NCBI GenBank assembly: GCA_947044405.1
Contig: CAMRHE010000207.1
Location: forward strand, 630,001-694,000
Source: Leptodactylus fallax
Lineage: Eukaryota; Chordata; Amphibia; Anura; Leptodactylidae
Length of the DNA: 64,000 nt
Direction: 5' to 3'
In this document: piece after piece, positions 1 through 10,445 of the stretch
Layout of the letters: each line of letters starts with the position of its first letter
Position numbering within the stretch: the first letter of the stretch is position 1
Program-made: the position numbers and the translations under genes
The notes under the pieces: model-generated
The model's database searches: none
What the model was told of the DNA's origin: nothing
The model's input: the letters and a program-made list of their open reading frames with translations, nothing else

Positions 1-739
1 AGGTGAACCTTCGGCCCAGTCTGAGGTCCAGAGCACTCTGGAAGAGATTTTCTTCCAGGATATCTCTGTACTTGGCCGCATTCATCTTTCCTTCAATTGC
101 TACCAGTCGTTCTGTCCCTGCCGCTGAAAAACACCCCCATAGCATGATGCTGCCACCACCATGTTTCACTGTTGGGATTGTATTGGGCAGGTGATGAGCA
201 GTGTCTGGTTTTCTCCACACATACCGCTTAGAATTAACCCCAAAAAGTTCAATCTTCGTCTCATCAGACCAGAGAATCTTATTTCTCATAGTCTGGTAGT
301 CCTTCATGTGTTTTTTGGCGAACTCTATGCGGGCTTTCATTTGTCTTGCACTGAGGAGAGGCTTCCTTCGGGCTACTCTGCCATAAAGCCCCAACTGGTG
401 GAGGGCGGCAGTGATAGTTGACTTTGTGGAACTTTCTCCCATCTCCCTACTGCATCTCTGGAGCTCAGCCACAGTGATCTTTGGGTTCTTCTTTACCTCT
501 CTCACTAAGGCTTTTCTCCCACGATTGCTCAGTTTGGCTGGACGGCCAGGTCTAGGAAGAGTTCTGGTCGTCCCAAACTTCTTCCATTTAAGGATTATGG
601 AGGCCACTGTGCTCTTAGGAACCTTGAGTGCTGCAGAAATTCTTTTGTAATCTTGGCCAGATCTGTGTCTTGCCACAATTCTGTCTCTGAGCTCCTTGGG
701 CAGTTCCTTTGACCTCATGATTCTCATTTGCTCTGACAT
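1..739 (-). CDS. Tc1-like transposase, C-terminus beyond window
   Basis: The minus-strand frame is open from ATG at 739 to the window edge, about 246 codons with no stop or frameshift. Three in-frame ATGs are possible starts (739, 727, 718). The first is chosen because the extra N-terminal residues are usual in this group. The N-terminal 110 residues form a paired-like helix-turn-helix region, followed by an AT-hook-like GRPAK segment near residue 65. The DDE domain begins with the first catalytic Asp in WSDET (about residue 159) and includes the glycine-rich HGGGS loop. The enzyme cuts and pastes its own element at TA sites in the nucleus. The second Asp and the Glu are not in the window, so activity cannot be judged. 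Confidence 0.93.
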   Translation of the reverse strand, partial: MSEQMRIMRSKELPKELRDRIVARHRSGQDYKRISAALKVPKSTVASIILKWKKFGTTRTLPRPGRPAKLSNRGRKALVREVKKNPKITVAELQRCSREMGESSTKSTITAALHQLGLYGRVARRKPLLSARQMKARIEFAKKHMKDYQTMRNKILWSDETKIELFGVNSKRYVWRKPDTAHHLPNTIPTVKHGGGSIMLWGCFSAAGTERLVAIEGKMNAAKYRDILEENLFQSALDLRLGRRFT

Positions 740-1116
740 GCACTGTGAGCTGTGAGGTCTTATATAGACAGGTGTGTGCCTTTCCTAATCAAGTCCAATC
801 AGTTTAATTAAAAACAGCTGGACTCCAATGAAGGAGTAGAACCATCTCAAGGAGGATCAGAAGGAAATGGACAGCATGTGAGGTAAATATGAGTGTCACA
901 ACAAAGGGTCTGAATAGTTATGACCATGTGATATTTCAGTTTTTCTTTTTTAATAAATTTGCAAAAATATGTACATTTCTGTTTTTTTTCTGTCAAGATG
1001 GGGTGCTGAGTGTACATTAATGAGAAATAAAATGAACTTTTTGCTTTTAGCAAATGGCTGCAATGAAACAAAGAGTGAAAAATTTAAAGGGATCTGAATA
1101 CTTTCCATACCCACTG
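1..1116 (-). mobile_element. Tc1-like DNA transposon, cut by window edge
   Basis: The right terminus lies at 1116 and is followed by the TA target dinucleotide (1117-1118). Read on the minus strand the end begins CAGTGGGTATGGAAAGTATT, a terminus I recognise from fish and frog Tc1-like elements. A related inner repeat containing AAGGGTCTGAATA lies near 904-916 in the same orientation as the outer one near 1088-1101. This gives the paired outer and inner transposase-site arrangement (IR/DR) of many Tc1 elements. Between the inner repeat and the gene is an AT-rich untranslated stretch. The left half of the element, including the end of the gene and the other inverted repeat, lies outside the window. 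Confidence 0.93.
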
Positions 1117-1118
1117 TA

Positions 1119-1381
1119 AATGTGCCGCTCAGTTTCCTCTTTGTGGCTCCAAATGATACAAAGCAGGTCAGCAGGTGAGGAGAGAACCATGGAAAGTGCA
1201 CTCACTGAGGTAGGTGAGTACAGCAGTTCACCAGAATACATAGAAAGTATCAGTTCAGTGATGACGCATTCTGTATGACACAGAGGTGGCGATATGTAAC
1301 ACTGAAAGAACCAAAGTACAAAGTCTTGTGCAGGCACTCCTGCATATAGAATGACCACACCACTGCACAAGTCAGCATAGA
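1119..1381. other. Unassigned spacer between two transposons
   Basis: About 260 bases with no convincing coding frame, RNA gene or recognisable terminal repeat. Only short frames without domain similarity occur. Confidence 0.6.
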
Positions 1382-1389
1382 ATTGTCGC

Positions 1390-2077
1390 TAAAGATGGGC
1401 GAATCTCTCAAGATTCATTTAGTTTCGTGTTCAGATATTTCGGGACCAAGATTTGTTTTGGTTGAATAAGTTTAGTACAAACCCTTAACACCTTAAATTG
1501 TCTTAAAACATAGTGTAGAACACTCTTAGGCCTCCTGCACACGACTGTAGTGGATTTACAGGCCACTAATACTGATCCGCAATCCGCAAAAAAAAAAACA
1601 TCCACATTGCATCAGTATGTTATCCGCAATCAAGGACCTTGTATGATTCCCTACACTTTTCTGTGCAGCAAATGCGACCAAAAATAGGACATGCTTCATA
1701 ATTTGTGGTCCTTGAATATGGAACAGACACGCAGTCATAAACATTACGGAGACATGGGCACACCAAGGGTCATGATGTCATAATGCTCGGAGTGTGCTTG
1801 TGACCACAAGTGACCCAATCACAGGCCTCAGTCGTCACCCTGGGCACATGACGTCACAGGAGAGTGCCACACGCTGCAAAGAGGCTCAAAAGAGGTAACG
1901 GAATGTGAGTGTGAATGCTTTTTATTTTTGTCACCTCCCCTATTATACTTTGGGCTCTGCAGCAGCCATTTTTGTTTGTCTGAAGTGAATCGCCATTATT
2001 CAGTTTTGTTAAAAAACAAACAATTTGGAATATTCGGGTCAAATCTGGTTCATGAAAAAGCGGTTCACCTATCTCTA
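1390..2077. mobile_element. hAT-type non-autonomous element (old copy)
   Basis: The left end reads TAAAGATGGGCGAAT. The right end, read inward on the minus strand, reads TAGAGATAGGTGAA. These match the cleaner copy at 20480-21240. The flanking octamers ATTGTCGC (1382-1389) and TTTGTAGC (2078-2085) agree at 6 of 8 positions, as expected for a diverged 8-bp hAT duplication. No transposase frame is present. The interior includes another anuran-type repeat beginning near 1530 (CTCCTGCACACGAC). Confidence 0.75.
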
Positions 2078-2139
2078 TTTGTAGCCAACGTAGTGTCAAC
2101 TGCAGAGCATATCACTAAACTCAGTAATACAACACCCAT

Positions 2140-2345
2140 GTGCCAAAGTGCCAACATATTCAGCAGCACTTTACGGATATTTTCAGCCACTGTCCGATAT
2201 AGGGCTCACAAACTAAATTCCCTATCAGTATGTCTTTGGAGTGTGGGAGGAAACCCACACAAACATGAGGGTAACATACAAACTCTATCAGATGTTGTCA
2301 TTGGTCGGATTTGAACCTAGGACTCCAGGGCTGCAAGACTCCTGC
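2140..2345 (-). repeat. V-SINE-like / tRNA-derived SINE remnant
   Basis: On the minus strand the end near 2310-2330 contains a B-box-like GGTTCAAATCC segment. It is followed by a central part similar to the conserved core of vertebrate V-SINEs (around 2240-2290, TTTCCTCCCACACTCC on the minus strand). The lower-coordinate flank carries the GCCAACATATTC segment also seen at about 22020. The copy is diverged and its 5' head is incomplete. The family name comes from memory of the core and was not checked by search. Confidence 0.6.
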
Positions 2346-2399
2346 AGACTCCAAGTCCTGCAAGTAATTATATTATTACTCAAGTAGGGACAGGAATAT

Positions 2400-2735
2400 G
2401 TAAATAAGATCTCCTTGACGGAGAAAGGAAAACTCCCTCTAGCGCCACCTTTTGGAAGGTTTCTCCCAATAGATCAATGTCTGCTTTTTAATGAAACTCA
2501 GACATTTTCTGCGAAAAAATTCAAACCACAATATCTCTTCCAAAAAGGAAGAGAAACCCATCCACAGACAGCTGTTTCGGGGTTGCTGCCCCTCAGCAGT
2601 GCGAAGCATGGTACTGGTTTGGCTACCCTGATAGTTATGCCCATGGGTGTATGGTTCAGTTTACAGCAAGGAAGTAGTTGCACCCGGACCCTCTGTCGCA
2701 TGGTACGTTGAATGGGGGGCCCTATTATAGATTTT
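2400..2735. repeat. Probable interspersed repeat, family unknown
   Basis: This segment contains CTAGCGCCACCTTTTGGAAG and later GACAGCTGTTTCGGGG, phrases I associate with an anuran dispersed repeat. No terminal repeats or duplication are visible and neither long frame matches a protein I know. Confidence 0.35.
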
Positions 2736-2759
2736 TCAATAGGGCCAAAGAGCCTCAAT

Positions 2760-3496
2760 AAACGCACCTAGTTCACCCCATACCTTACTCATTGGCTAAT
2801 ATTTTGCAGCCAGACAATTTCTCTTTTAATGGCAGCGTATAGTCTTATAGTAAAGGCTGTGTTTATTACAAAGGGGCTTTTGACTGTACAATATTCCACC
2901 ACCAATTTATAATTAAAATGTCAATTAATAATGAAGCAGAATGTTAGATTACATATATATCATGCTTACCTTGCATTGGGTGAGGGTTAAGCCGTCTATA
3001 ACCAAGATTTATTTAGCAAACAAACATTATTCTTTTAGATGACAACTTATTATCATTATTTGTTCTGTTAATTTATTTAATATGTTTATATCAATTTACT
3101 TGACAGATTTATAGTTTGGCTAATTCATACTGACATTTTTTTCTGTTTTTAATTAAGAAATTGTCATAAAATGCTGCGCTCCACTGAATACAAAACTGTT
3201 TTGTAGATTAAATAAGTTTCTAAACCAAGACATTGTTGCTGTTTGTATGTAGATAATTTTCACTACCGGACCAAAAATAATTTGAAAATATCACAAGGGA
3301 ATAAAACCTAGATTTAAGTAATAGGGAGCTGCTGGCTCAATGGAGATATGTTCCCAATAGAAAGATGAAAAAGTTGAAACCCCCATTCTCAAATACTATG
3401 GCAGTCTGTGTTAATAGAGGGGAATCTCTCTTAGGTAACGCCATCAATCACCCAGATGAGAGAGAAGCATATCGGAGGACCCAGCACATTCATGTC
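2760..3496. other. AT-rich apparently unique DNA
   Basis: I see no repeat termini, coding exon or RNA gene. The part near 2850-3250 is AT-rich and lacks the decay signs of the surrounding repeats. It could hold a conserved non-coding element, which only alignment to other vertebrates would show. Confidence 0.4.
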
Positions 3497-3499
3497 TTA

Positions 3500-3687
3500 C
3501 GCTAGGTCCACACCTGCGTTCAGGTTTCTGGTCGGGTGGTCTACTTGGGGAAACCTAATGGAATGGAAACCTAATACGCTTAAAAAGTGGTTACCCGCAC
3601 AGTTTCTGCCCAGTTTCCATCCATTTTTCAAGTGGAATGCGGAACAGAATCCCCGAACGGAGTTCCAGCGCTGGTGTAAACCCAGAC
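3500..3687. mobile_element. TTA-flanked MITE (Harbinger-like), 188 bp
   Basis: The element is bounded by TTA at 3497-3499 and 3688-3690. The left end CGCTAGGTCCACACC is complementary to the right end GGTGTAAACCCAG, giving imperfect terminal inverted repeats. It belongs to the same family as 19080-19298 and 35430-35604. No coding capacity. Confidence 0.7.
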
Positions 3688-3878
3688 TTACACAGACAGT
3701 CCTCTTATTTCAATGGGCACCATGTAATGGTTCATTTGTCCAGTGGTGGCGCTGCAAAAGAATTGGACAGGATTTCCCAACAAATTACATGTGATGACTT
3801 GTTGGCAACCCCTGTGGTCCATTTATTATCAGGGGGCGCTTCTTTAAAAAAATTGTTAAAAGCGAAAATCCTCAGTAA

Positions 3879-4349
3879 AGGTAGTCTACCACCTCCTCCA
3901 AGCATAGCCAATTGCCTCCACTGTGTTACAGAGCACATTACAGTGATAAACAACATACCCTTGCTATGTACAGTATTTCACTAGATTTGGAGAAAAACGA
4001 CTCTTAAGCCTTATGCAAATGAGACAGTTGGGGAAATGGGGGCAGGTCTTCAGCCCTGGGAGCACTGTTCCTTTTGTTGATAGGATAGGTGATGTCATAG
4101 CAGTGAGGAAGATCAATTCTCACTGCATAGGGTAGCACAGGCAAGAAATGGTAGAGGTCTGAGTGGCAAAAATGGTGCTCCCAGGGTTGAAGGTCCGGCC
4201 CCAGTGCACCAACTGCTTCATCTGTATAAGATTTCATAGTTGATTTTCTTCAAATCTTCAAAAGTGACATACATAGCAGAGATATGTTGTTTATCACTGT
4301 AATGTGCTCTGTAACGTGGTTACAGCTGAATAGGCTTGGGGAACTCCCT
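3879..4349. mobile_element. TTAA-type foldback element with long arms
   Basis: A long inverted repeat. The first 33 bases of the stretch starting GTTACAGAGCACATT (about 3922) recur as reverse complement at about 4285-4317. The arms continue through the CCCTGGGAGCAC segments at about 4053 and 4178. The right terminus is followed by TTAA at 4350-4353 and the left flank is GTAA. The arms are about 150-200 bases with weaker matches toward the ends. No coding capacity is visible. Confidence 0.75.
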
Positions 4350-4353
4350 TTAA

Positions 4354-5031
4354 TACAATAATAACTGGTTTTAAGAGAAAAAAATCATAGACTACCTGAT
4401 CTAGCAGCACAAAAGATGAATCTGCCGATAAAAATATTATCTTTCCCCAAATAAAGGTATCAGTAGTAAGTTTTCTCGCTGCATCACTGGCTGATATCAT
4501 ATGTATCACTGAGGCATCCCATAGAGATTGCCATAGTATAGGGACAAGTCCTGCTCCCATTTATTAAATATTAAAATGGGCCCCTAGGTTATGAGTTCAG
4601 TGTAACCATGAGGGCAGATAGGAGTGCTCATGAATACACTGGACTCATAAGCTACATGCCCAATATATTCTCTGATTTCTCCTATTAACTTAAACATTTT
4701 TGTGTGGTTTTGGCTAAAAGGAGAGCAGACCTGTCTCCATGCTATGCTGCCATATGCTGCAGACAGACCTGACAGACAAGGTTTTCTGCCATCTAAACAT
4801 TGTTCTTTAAAATCTTATAGTCAGATATGGAACAAGCAGCAGGGGACATCAGGACTGCCTTTACCTCTTTGCAAGTATTGGTTTACAATTGCTCAATCTT
4901 CACACATTGTTATGATAGATTGTATATTGACTATTCACAATATTTCTAGATGTAATTTATGGTCTTTATAAATCCCCCACCTGCAAAACTAAAGATCTCT
5001 TTATTTCTATGAGGACTTCACATGTAGACCC
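4354..5031. other. Unassigned non-coding stretch
   Basis: No supported gene, RNA or repeat boundary. Short frames here lack recognisable domains. Confidence 0.5.
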
Positions 5032-5034
5032 TTA

Positions 5035-5256
5035 CAGTGGGTTCACACTACTGTTTTTCCGTCATGTTTTTTTCACTTGTCTGATGGAAGGAAAAAACGA
5101 CACATGTCAACAAGTCAACAAACATGATGGTAAAAAGCTTCCGTCCTGTTTTTATATTAGGGCCAATGGGAATAGACACAGAAAGAGGGGTTTCCATCTG
5201 TCCATCACTCTACTACCATTAATATTCACTGCTCTCATGCTAGTGTGAACATCCCC
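5035..5256. mobile_element. TTA-flanked MITE, 222 bp
   Basis: TTA occurs on both sides (5032-5034 and 5257-5259). The left end CAGTGGGTTCACACTA pairs with the right end TAGTGTGAACATCCCC. It is a member of the GGTTCACAC MITE group seen several times in the window. Non-coding. Confidence 0.75.
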
Positions 5257-5375
5257 TTACTTATAAACACATAGCAGCGTATGCACTGAATGTAAGATCC
5301 AAGCTTTCTGTATAAGCCGTACACATTCAGTGTAATTTAACTCTTCCAAGTATTTCTTCTCAGCTGTATCTGCTA

Positions 5376-5818
5376 TTGCTCAACCTGGGGTTATCTCCTG
5401 GGGGGAATGAAGCCGCTGTGAACGGCAAATTGAAGAAATGTATACCCATTAAAAGGAAGACCTTTATCTGACTTCAATATCCGAGGAATGCCATAAGCTG
5501 AAAAAATATGTTTTCCAAAGCTACTATATTCCTGGCAGGAGAAGTGGATAGAATAAGTGCAGTATCAGGATATCTTGAGCACCTATCTAGGATGACAAGG
5601 ATATATTGGCCATTGGCTAGCGAGCCATAAATATCAACTGCTATTTCACGCCAGACAGTTGTAGGTAATGGAGACATTTGCAAAGGTTCGGGCTTTGAAG
5701 TAGTGGTAACAAGCTGACACACTGAGAAACGCTTTTATTACATTTTTTACAAATACATATTGGGAAACCAAATCTTTTTCAGGAGAAGCTTTTTATGTAA
5801 TGGCAGTTTCAGAGCATC
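5376..5818 (-). pseudogene. Ty3/gypsy-like integrase fragment
   Basis: The minus-strand frame 5722-5474 encodes an integrase-core-like stretch with VDIYGSLANGQYILVILD and SRYPDTALILSTS. These match the first catalytic Asp region and following strands of gypsy-type integrases. Upstream, around 5818-5730, a zinc-finger-linker-like region (KIWFPNMY) is broken by stops. Downstream, in another frame, PRILKSDKGLPF carries the second catalytic Asp and GFIPP follows. At least one frameshift (near 5490) and several stops make it non-functional. No LTRs were found beside it. It is an old LTR-retrotransposon fragment, not a live gene. Confidence 0.8.
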
Positions 5819-6639
5819 TATTTGGACAATGTTTATCATTAAAAGCCGCAAGAAATTCAGAACCAGTGCTTCAAAGAACAGCAATAATGGTCAAAGCAGT
5901 GCGCAGTAATTATTCACCCCATCCCGACACGTTACAATGTAACATATAGGATCAAATAATCTTCAGATTTGTTATGTTTTGGTTCTGTTTTCCTTCTGAT
6001 CTTCACTTGCAGTAAACTTAAAAGCAAACATATGATTATTTCTATCTGTTATCAGGTCCCTAGTTTAGAAACAATACATAACTGGACTGTTGTTACAGGA
6101 TGATATACATTTGCACCCATTGTATTGTTTTTATTTCATAATAAGATCTAAAATCTTGTTATGCAGAGCTACGTGTCTCTGGCTTTTATATTCTGATTCT
6201 TCAGGCATACCCTCTTCAATATGTCCCCCAATTCTTACTAATGCACAATGTGGAAGGGGTTTTCCCACAAAACAAATTACCCCCTATCTATAGGATAGGG
6301 GATAACTTGCAGATCAGTGGGAGTCCAACCTCTCAGACCTAACTGATCAGTAGATTGCCGAGCACTGTACACTGTATTGAAATGAATGACCACCGCTCCA
6401 TTCAAACACGGTTTCCTGATCAGTGGAGGTCTGAGTGATCGGACCCCCGTTGATTTGCAAACTATCCTGTACCCTATAGATATGATAGAGTTTTCTTATA
6501 TGTGTCTATGTGTGACCATTCAGTGAAGTAGGGTAAATTGCAGCCTTTCAAGGCTTTTATTAGTATGTTGTGACATTGTGGAGAATTTATCTATCAATCC
6601 TATGCCAGTTTTCTGGTATAGAGGGGTGATATTGTGGCA
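5819..6639. other. Non-coding stretch with diffuse repeat remnants
   Basis: Around 6255-6480 the phrases GGATAGGGGATAACTTGCAG and GGTCTGAGTGATCGGACCCC are typical of a dispersed frog repeat. I cannot set boundaries. No gene is seen. Confidence 0.4.
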
Positions 6640-6647
6640 TACATTTG

Positions 6648-7047
6648 CAGGGCCATTTTAATACATTGGGGGGCCCCGTGCAAACTTTTTGAAAGTGGAC
6701 CCCCCATCCATAATTTGACATCCCCTGCCCCTTCAACCACCAATGTTAAATTTAAAAAAAACAAAGAATACTCACTGAACCCCGTTCCCATGGACCTGCA
6801 GGCTCTGACTGTAATGTCTGTGGCTCGGTGCTCATTGCCCTTCCCTGCCACAGACATCAGCCAAAAACTGAATAATGGAGCATTGCCTGCCGCCTAGAAC
6901 AGTGGGACAGTCCCACATTTTGGGTGCTGTCCCACTGTTCTAGGCAGCAGGCAAGGCTACATTTTCAATCCAGGGCGGCTGAGGGGGCCCTCATAACCAT
7001 AGGGCCTGGTGAGGTGCACCGTTGACCCTATGGTTGAAGTGGCCCTG
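6648..7047. mobile_element. hAT-type non-autonomous element, 400 bp
   Basis: Ends CAGGGCCATTT and AAGTGGCCCTG are inverted repeats of the hAT CAGGG type. Flanking octamers TACATTTG (6640-6647) and CACATTTG (7048-7055) match at 7 of 8 positions, an 8-bp target duplication. It lies inside an older repeat covering about 6560-7330. The interior holds a separate near-perfect hairpin at 6883-6954. No transposase. Confidence 0.8.
6883..6954. repeat. Near-perfect 28-bp hairpin inside hAT element
   Basis: The arms 6883-6910 and 6927-6954 are reverse complements at 27 of 28 positions and are separated by a 16-nt loop. An RNA from either strand would fold into a stem the size of a short-hairpin precursor. 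Nothing shows that it is transcribed. Confidence 0.85.
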
Positions 7048-7055
7048 CACATTTG

Positions 7056-8844
7056 GTGGAAGGCCCTTTCTTGCACTAAATGTGCCCCACCACCCCCATT
7101 CTGAGTGGGGCAGGCCGGGGCAGGGATGTTTAAGCCCCACAAATTTACTATGACATAATGGAAATCTACACCAGTTCCTAGCTGACATAGATCTCCATTC
7201 TGGCGCCAAGGAGTGTGCCTGATTTATAAAGAGACTAGAGCCTCTTCAGAAATCAGCCATGCCCTGTGCCAGTCGGGGGCCTTTATTAAGAGTGGCGTAC
7301 AAAATACAAGTCTTAATAAATCTGCCCCATTGTGTTGAATTTGCTTTTAAACAAATTGGAATCATTAACGAGACTAGAGATCACCTACGTGTGGACACAT
7401 TCGCAGGTCTGTATAGGTGCTTAATTCTTTAAAGGGGTTGTCTATGATTAGAAAAGTGGTCTGCCTTGTTTTCCATAAACATCTCCTGTCTTGACTATGA
7501 ATGAGAATGCACTGCAATAGCAGAGACAGTCTAGGGACAAGTGTGGTGCAGTGTCTAAAATAAAGTGAACTCTTTTTCTAATCCCAAAAAACAAACCTAT
7601 GGTTAGGTTATACCATGATTGTGGAACATTCCCATCGATGATATTATATTAATATTTTTCCTCTAATATTTGCTGCAGGAAATGCGCATGACATACACAA
7701 TACTACCTGTATTCTAGTTCACTGTGTAGAATTCTTGTTTTACGCTATTATTTGTTCTTAACATCTTTGTTACCATCCATACAATCGGACATAGGAAATA
7801 TGAGCAAGGGATCTCCAGGATTGGATCTATGCAGTGTAAAGATGTAGTGCTACATCCCAGGTAAAGGCAAGACATGGCTCTTCAGGCTCAAACCCAGTGC
7901 TAACTCAGGACCAGCATTCCATAAAATGCAATGAGCAGAATTTATTAGGATGGCCATTTCCTACTCAAGTGTTGATAATTCTGGCACATCTCATGCCAGT
8001 GGGGGAATAGATTAAGAGATGCCTCTTAATAATTCTAGCACACAGGGTAAGGTTCCATGCGCCAAAACTGAAATCTACAAAAGCACAGAACTAGTGTAGA
8101 TTTTGAGTATACCTTATGCCAGTTTTCTGGCATAAGTTATAGCAAATCTTTCTGGTTGAAATGCCCAGTGTTGACATATGTAAGATCCCTGCCTTGCTCT
8201 GCCCACTTCTCCCAAAAGTGATGAGGAGGTCAGAAAATGAACAACCCTCTGAACCCACTGAAGTGAGTTAATAAATCCCACAGTGAATTCTATTCCAGGA
8301 GATTAGCTTTGCCTAGTATACCAAATAATAATGTAATAAATGAACTAATACTATATGTGTGACGTTTAGTATAGAAAAGAATGAGTATATTAGATATATA
8401 TAGTTTCATGTAAACATAGATCATGATCTCCGACAGGTTTTATGCTGACTTTCCAATTTAGATGATAGCTGGGATGAAAGTGTTATTGTTCCAGTTAACA
8501 ATACAATATATACTCTTTTGGAGCATGATCAAAGCTTAGACTGACAGCAAAACTGTTTTTGGCACAACTTGTCTTATGCATGCTGTTCCAGAACTCAGTA
8601 TGGTACTTTGCAAACAGGGGTGTACACAGATATCATAGGGTCCGACAGCAAAACTTAGTATGCCCCCCAATGAGATTTCTGATGTATTTACCAGTCACAG
8701 GCAAGCAAAGTCACAAGTCAAGAGAAAGGCCGGGAACAACCTAAATTCAAAGTTACCAATTGTATTAGGACATGTTTTTTTTTCCACAAAATCATAGTGT
8801 CTTATTGATGTGATATGACAGGGATAATATTTCACTGATCAGTC
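7056..8844. other. Repeat-rich intronic or intergenic DNA without genes
   Basis: The tail to about 7330 continues an older repeat ending CTTAATAAATCTGCCCC. A relative with ATAATTCTAGCACA lies at about 7980-8170. The stretch near 7431 begins TTAAAGGGGTTGTC like a TTAA element, but no right end was found. Otherwise no coding region or RNA gene. Confidence 0.4.
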
Positions 8845-8846
8845 TA

Positions 8847-10414
8847 CAGTCATGGCCAAAAGTTTTGAGAATGATACAAATATTAATTTTTACAAAGTCT
8901 ACTGCTTCAGTTTTTCTAATGGCAATTTGCATATACTCCAGAATGTTATAAAGAGTGATCAGCTTAACAGCAATTACTTGCAAAGTCAATATTTGCCTAG
9001 AAAATGAACTTTATCCCCCAAAACACATTTCAACATCATTGCAGCCCTGCCTTAAAAGGACCACCTAACATCGTTTCAGTGATTGCTCCATTAACACAGG
9101 TGTGGGTGTTGATGAGGACAGGGCTGGAGATCAATCTGTCATGATTAAGTAAGAATGACACCACTGGACACTTTAAAAAGGAGGCTGGTGCTTGCCATCA
9201 TTGTTTCTCTTCTGTTAACCATGGTTATCTCTAAAGAAACACGTGCAGTCATCATTGCACTGCACAAAAATGGCCTAACTGGGAAGAGTATTGCAGCTAG
9301 AAAGATTGCACCTCAGTCAACAATCTATCGCATTATCAAGAACTTCAAGGAGAGAGGTTCCATTGGTGCCAGAAAGGCTCCAGGGCGCCCAAGAAAGACC
9401 AGCAAGCGGCAGGACCGTCTCTTAAAAGTGTTTCAGCTGCGGGATCGGGCTACCAGCAGTGCACAGCTTGCTGAGGAATGGCAGCAGGCAGGTGTGAGTG
9501 CATCTGCACGCACTGTGAGGCGGAGACTCTTGGAGCAAGGCCTGGTCTCAAGGAGGGCAGCAAAGAAGCCACTTCTCTCCAGAAAAAACATCAGGGACAG
9601 ACTGATATTCTGCAAAAGGTACAGGGAGTGGACTGCTGAGGACTGGGGTAAAGTCATTTTCTCTGATGAATCCCCTTTTCGATTGTTTGGAACATCTGGA
9701 AAACAGCTTATTCGGAGAAGAAGAAGTGAGCGCTACCACCAGTCTTGTCTCATGCCAACTGTAAAGCATCCTGAAACCATTCATGTGTGGGGTTGCTTCT
9801 CAGCCAAGGGAATCGGCTCTCTCACAGTCTTGCCTAAAAACACAGCCATGAATAAAGAATGGTACCAGAATGTCCTCCAAGAGCAACTTCTCCCAACCGT
9901 CCAAGAGCAGTTTGGCGCTCAACAATGCCTTTTCCAGCATGATGGAGCACCTTGCCATAAAGCAAAGGTGATAACTAAATGGCTCAGGGAACAAAACATA
10001 GAGATTTTGGGTCCATGGCCTGGAAACTCCCCAGATCTTAATTCCATTGAGAACTTGTGGTCAATCATCAAGAGACGGGTGGACAAACAAAAACCAACAA
10101 ATTCAGACTAAATCAAAGCATTGATTCTGCAAGAATGGACTGCTATCAGTCAGGATTTGGTCCAGAAGTTGATTGAGAGCATGCCAGGGAGAATTGCAGA
10201 GGTCCTGAAGAAGAAGGGTCAACACTGCAAATATTGACTTGCTGCATTAACTCATTCTAACTGTCAATATAAGCTTCTGTTACTCATCATATGAATGCAA
10301 TTATATTTCTGTATGTGATAAAAACATCTGACAAACACACATAAAAACCAGAGGGCAGCAGATCATGTGAAAATATAATATTTGTGTCATTCTCAAAACT
10401 TTTGGCCATGACTG
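8847..10414 (+). mobile_element. Tc1-like element, DD35E type, near-complete
   Basis: The element is 1568 bp between TA dinucleotides (8845-8846 and 10415-10416). Terminal inverted repeats of about 37 bp begin CAGTCATGGCCAAAAGTTTT on both ends with one or two mismatches. It holds one transposase frame on the plus strand. The high identity of its ends suggests a relatively recent insertion. The right end abuts a minisatellite. Confidence 0.95.
9221..10237 (+). pseudogene. DD35E Tc1-like transposase with one nonsense codon
   Basis: The frame is open from 9155, but the ATG at 9221 (MVISKETRA) fits family starts better, because residues before it are hydrophobic and unlike the family. Helix-turn-helix regions occupy about residues 1-105, with GRPRKTSK near 57. 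The catalytic triad is present: Asp in FSDES (149), Asp in QHDGAP (241) and Glu in NSIENLW (277), with 35 residues between the last two. A TAA at 10109-10111 stops translation. The same frame continues 41 more codons to TGA at 10235, ending in the expected KKKGQHCKY-like tail. So a single point change truncates the last helix. Spacing fits the DD35E (Traveler) group described in vertebrates, named here from memory. Confidence 0.93.
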
Positions 10415-10445
10415 TATATGTATTTCTTATTGTACATCTATAGGA

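Noticed and set aside
3..650. Short plus-strand frames at the window start
   Set aside because: Antisense shadows of the minus-strand Tc1-like transposase.
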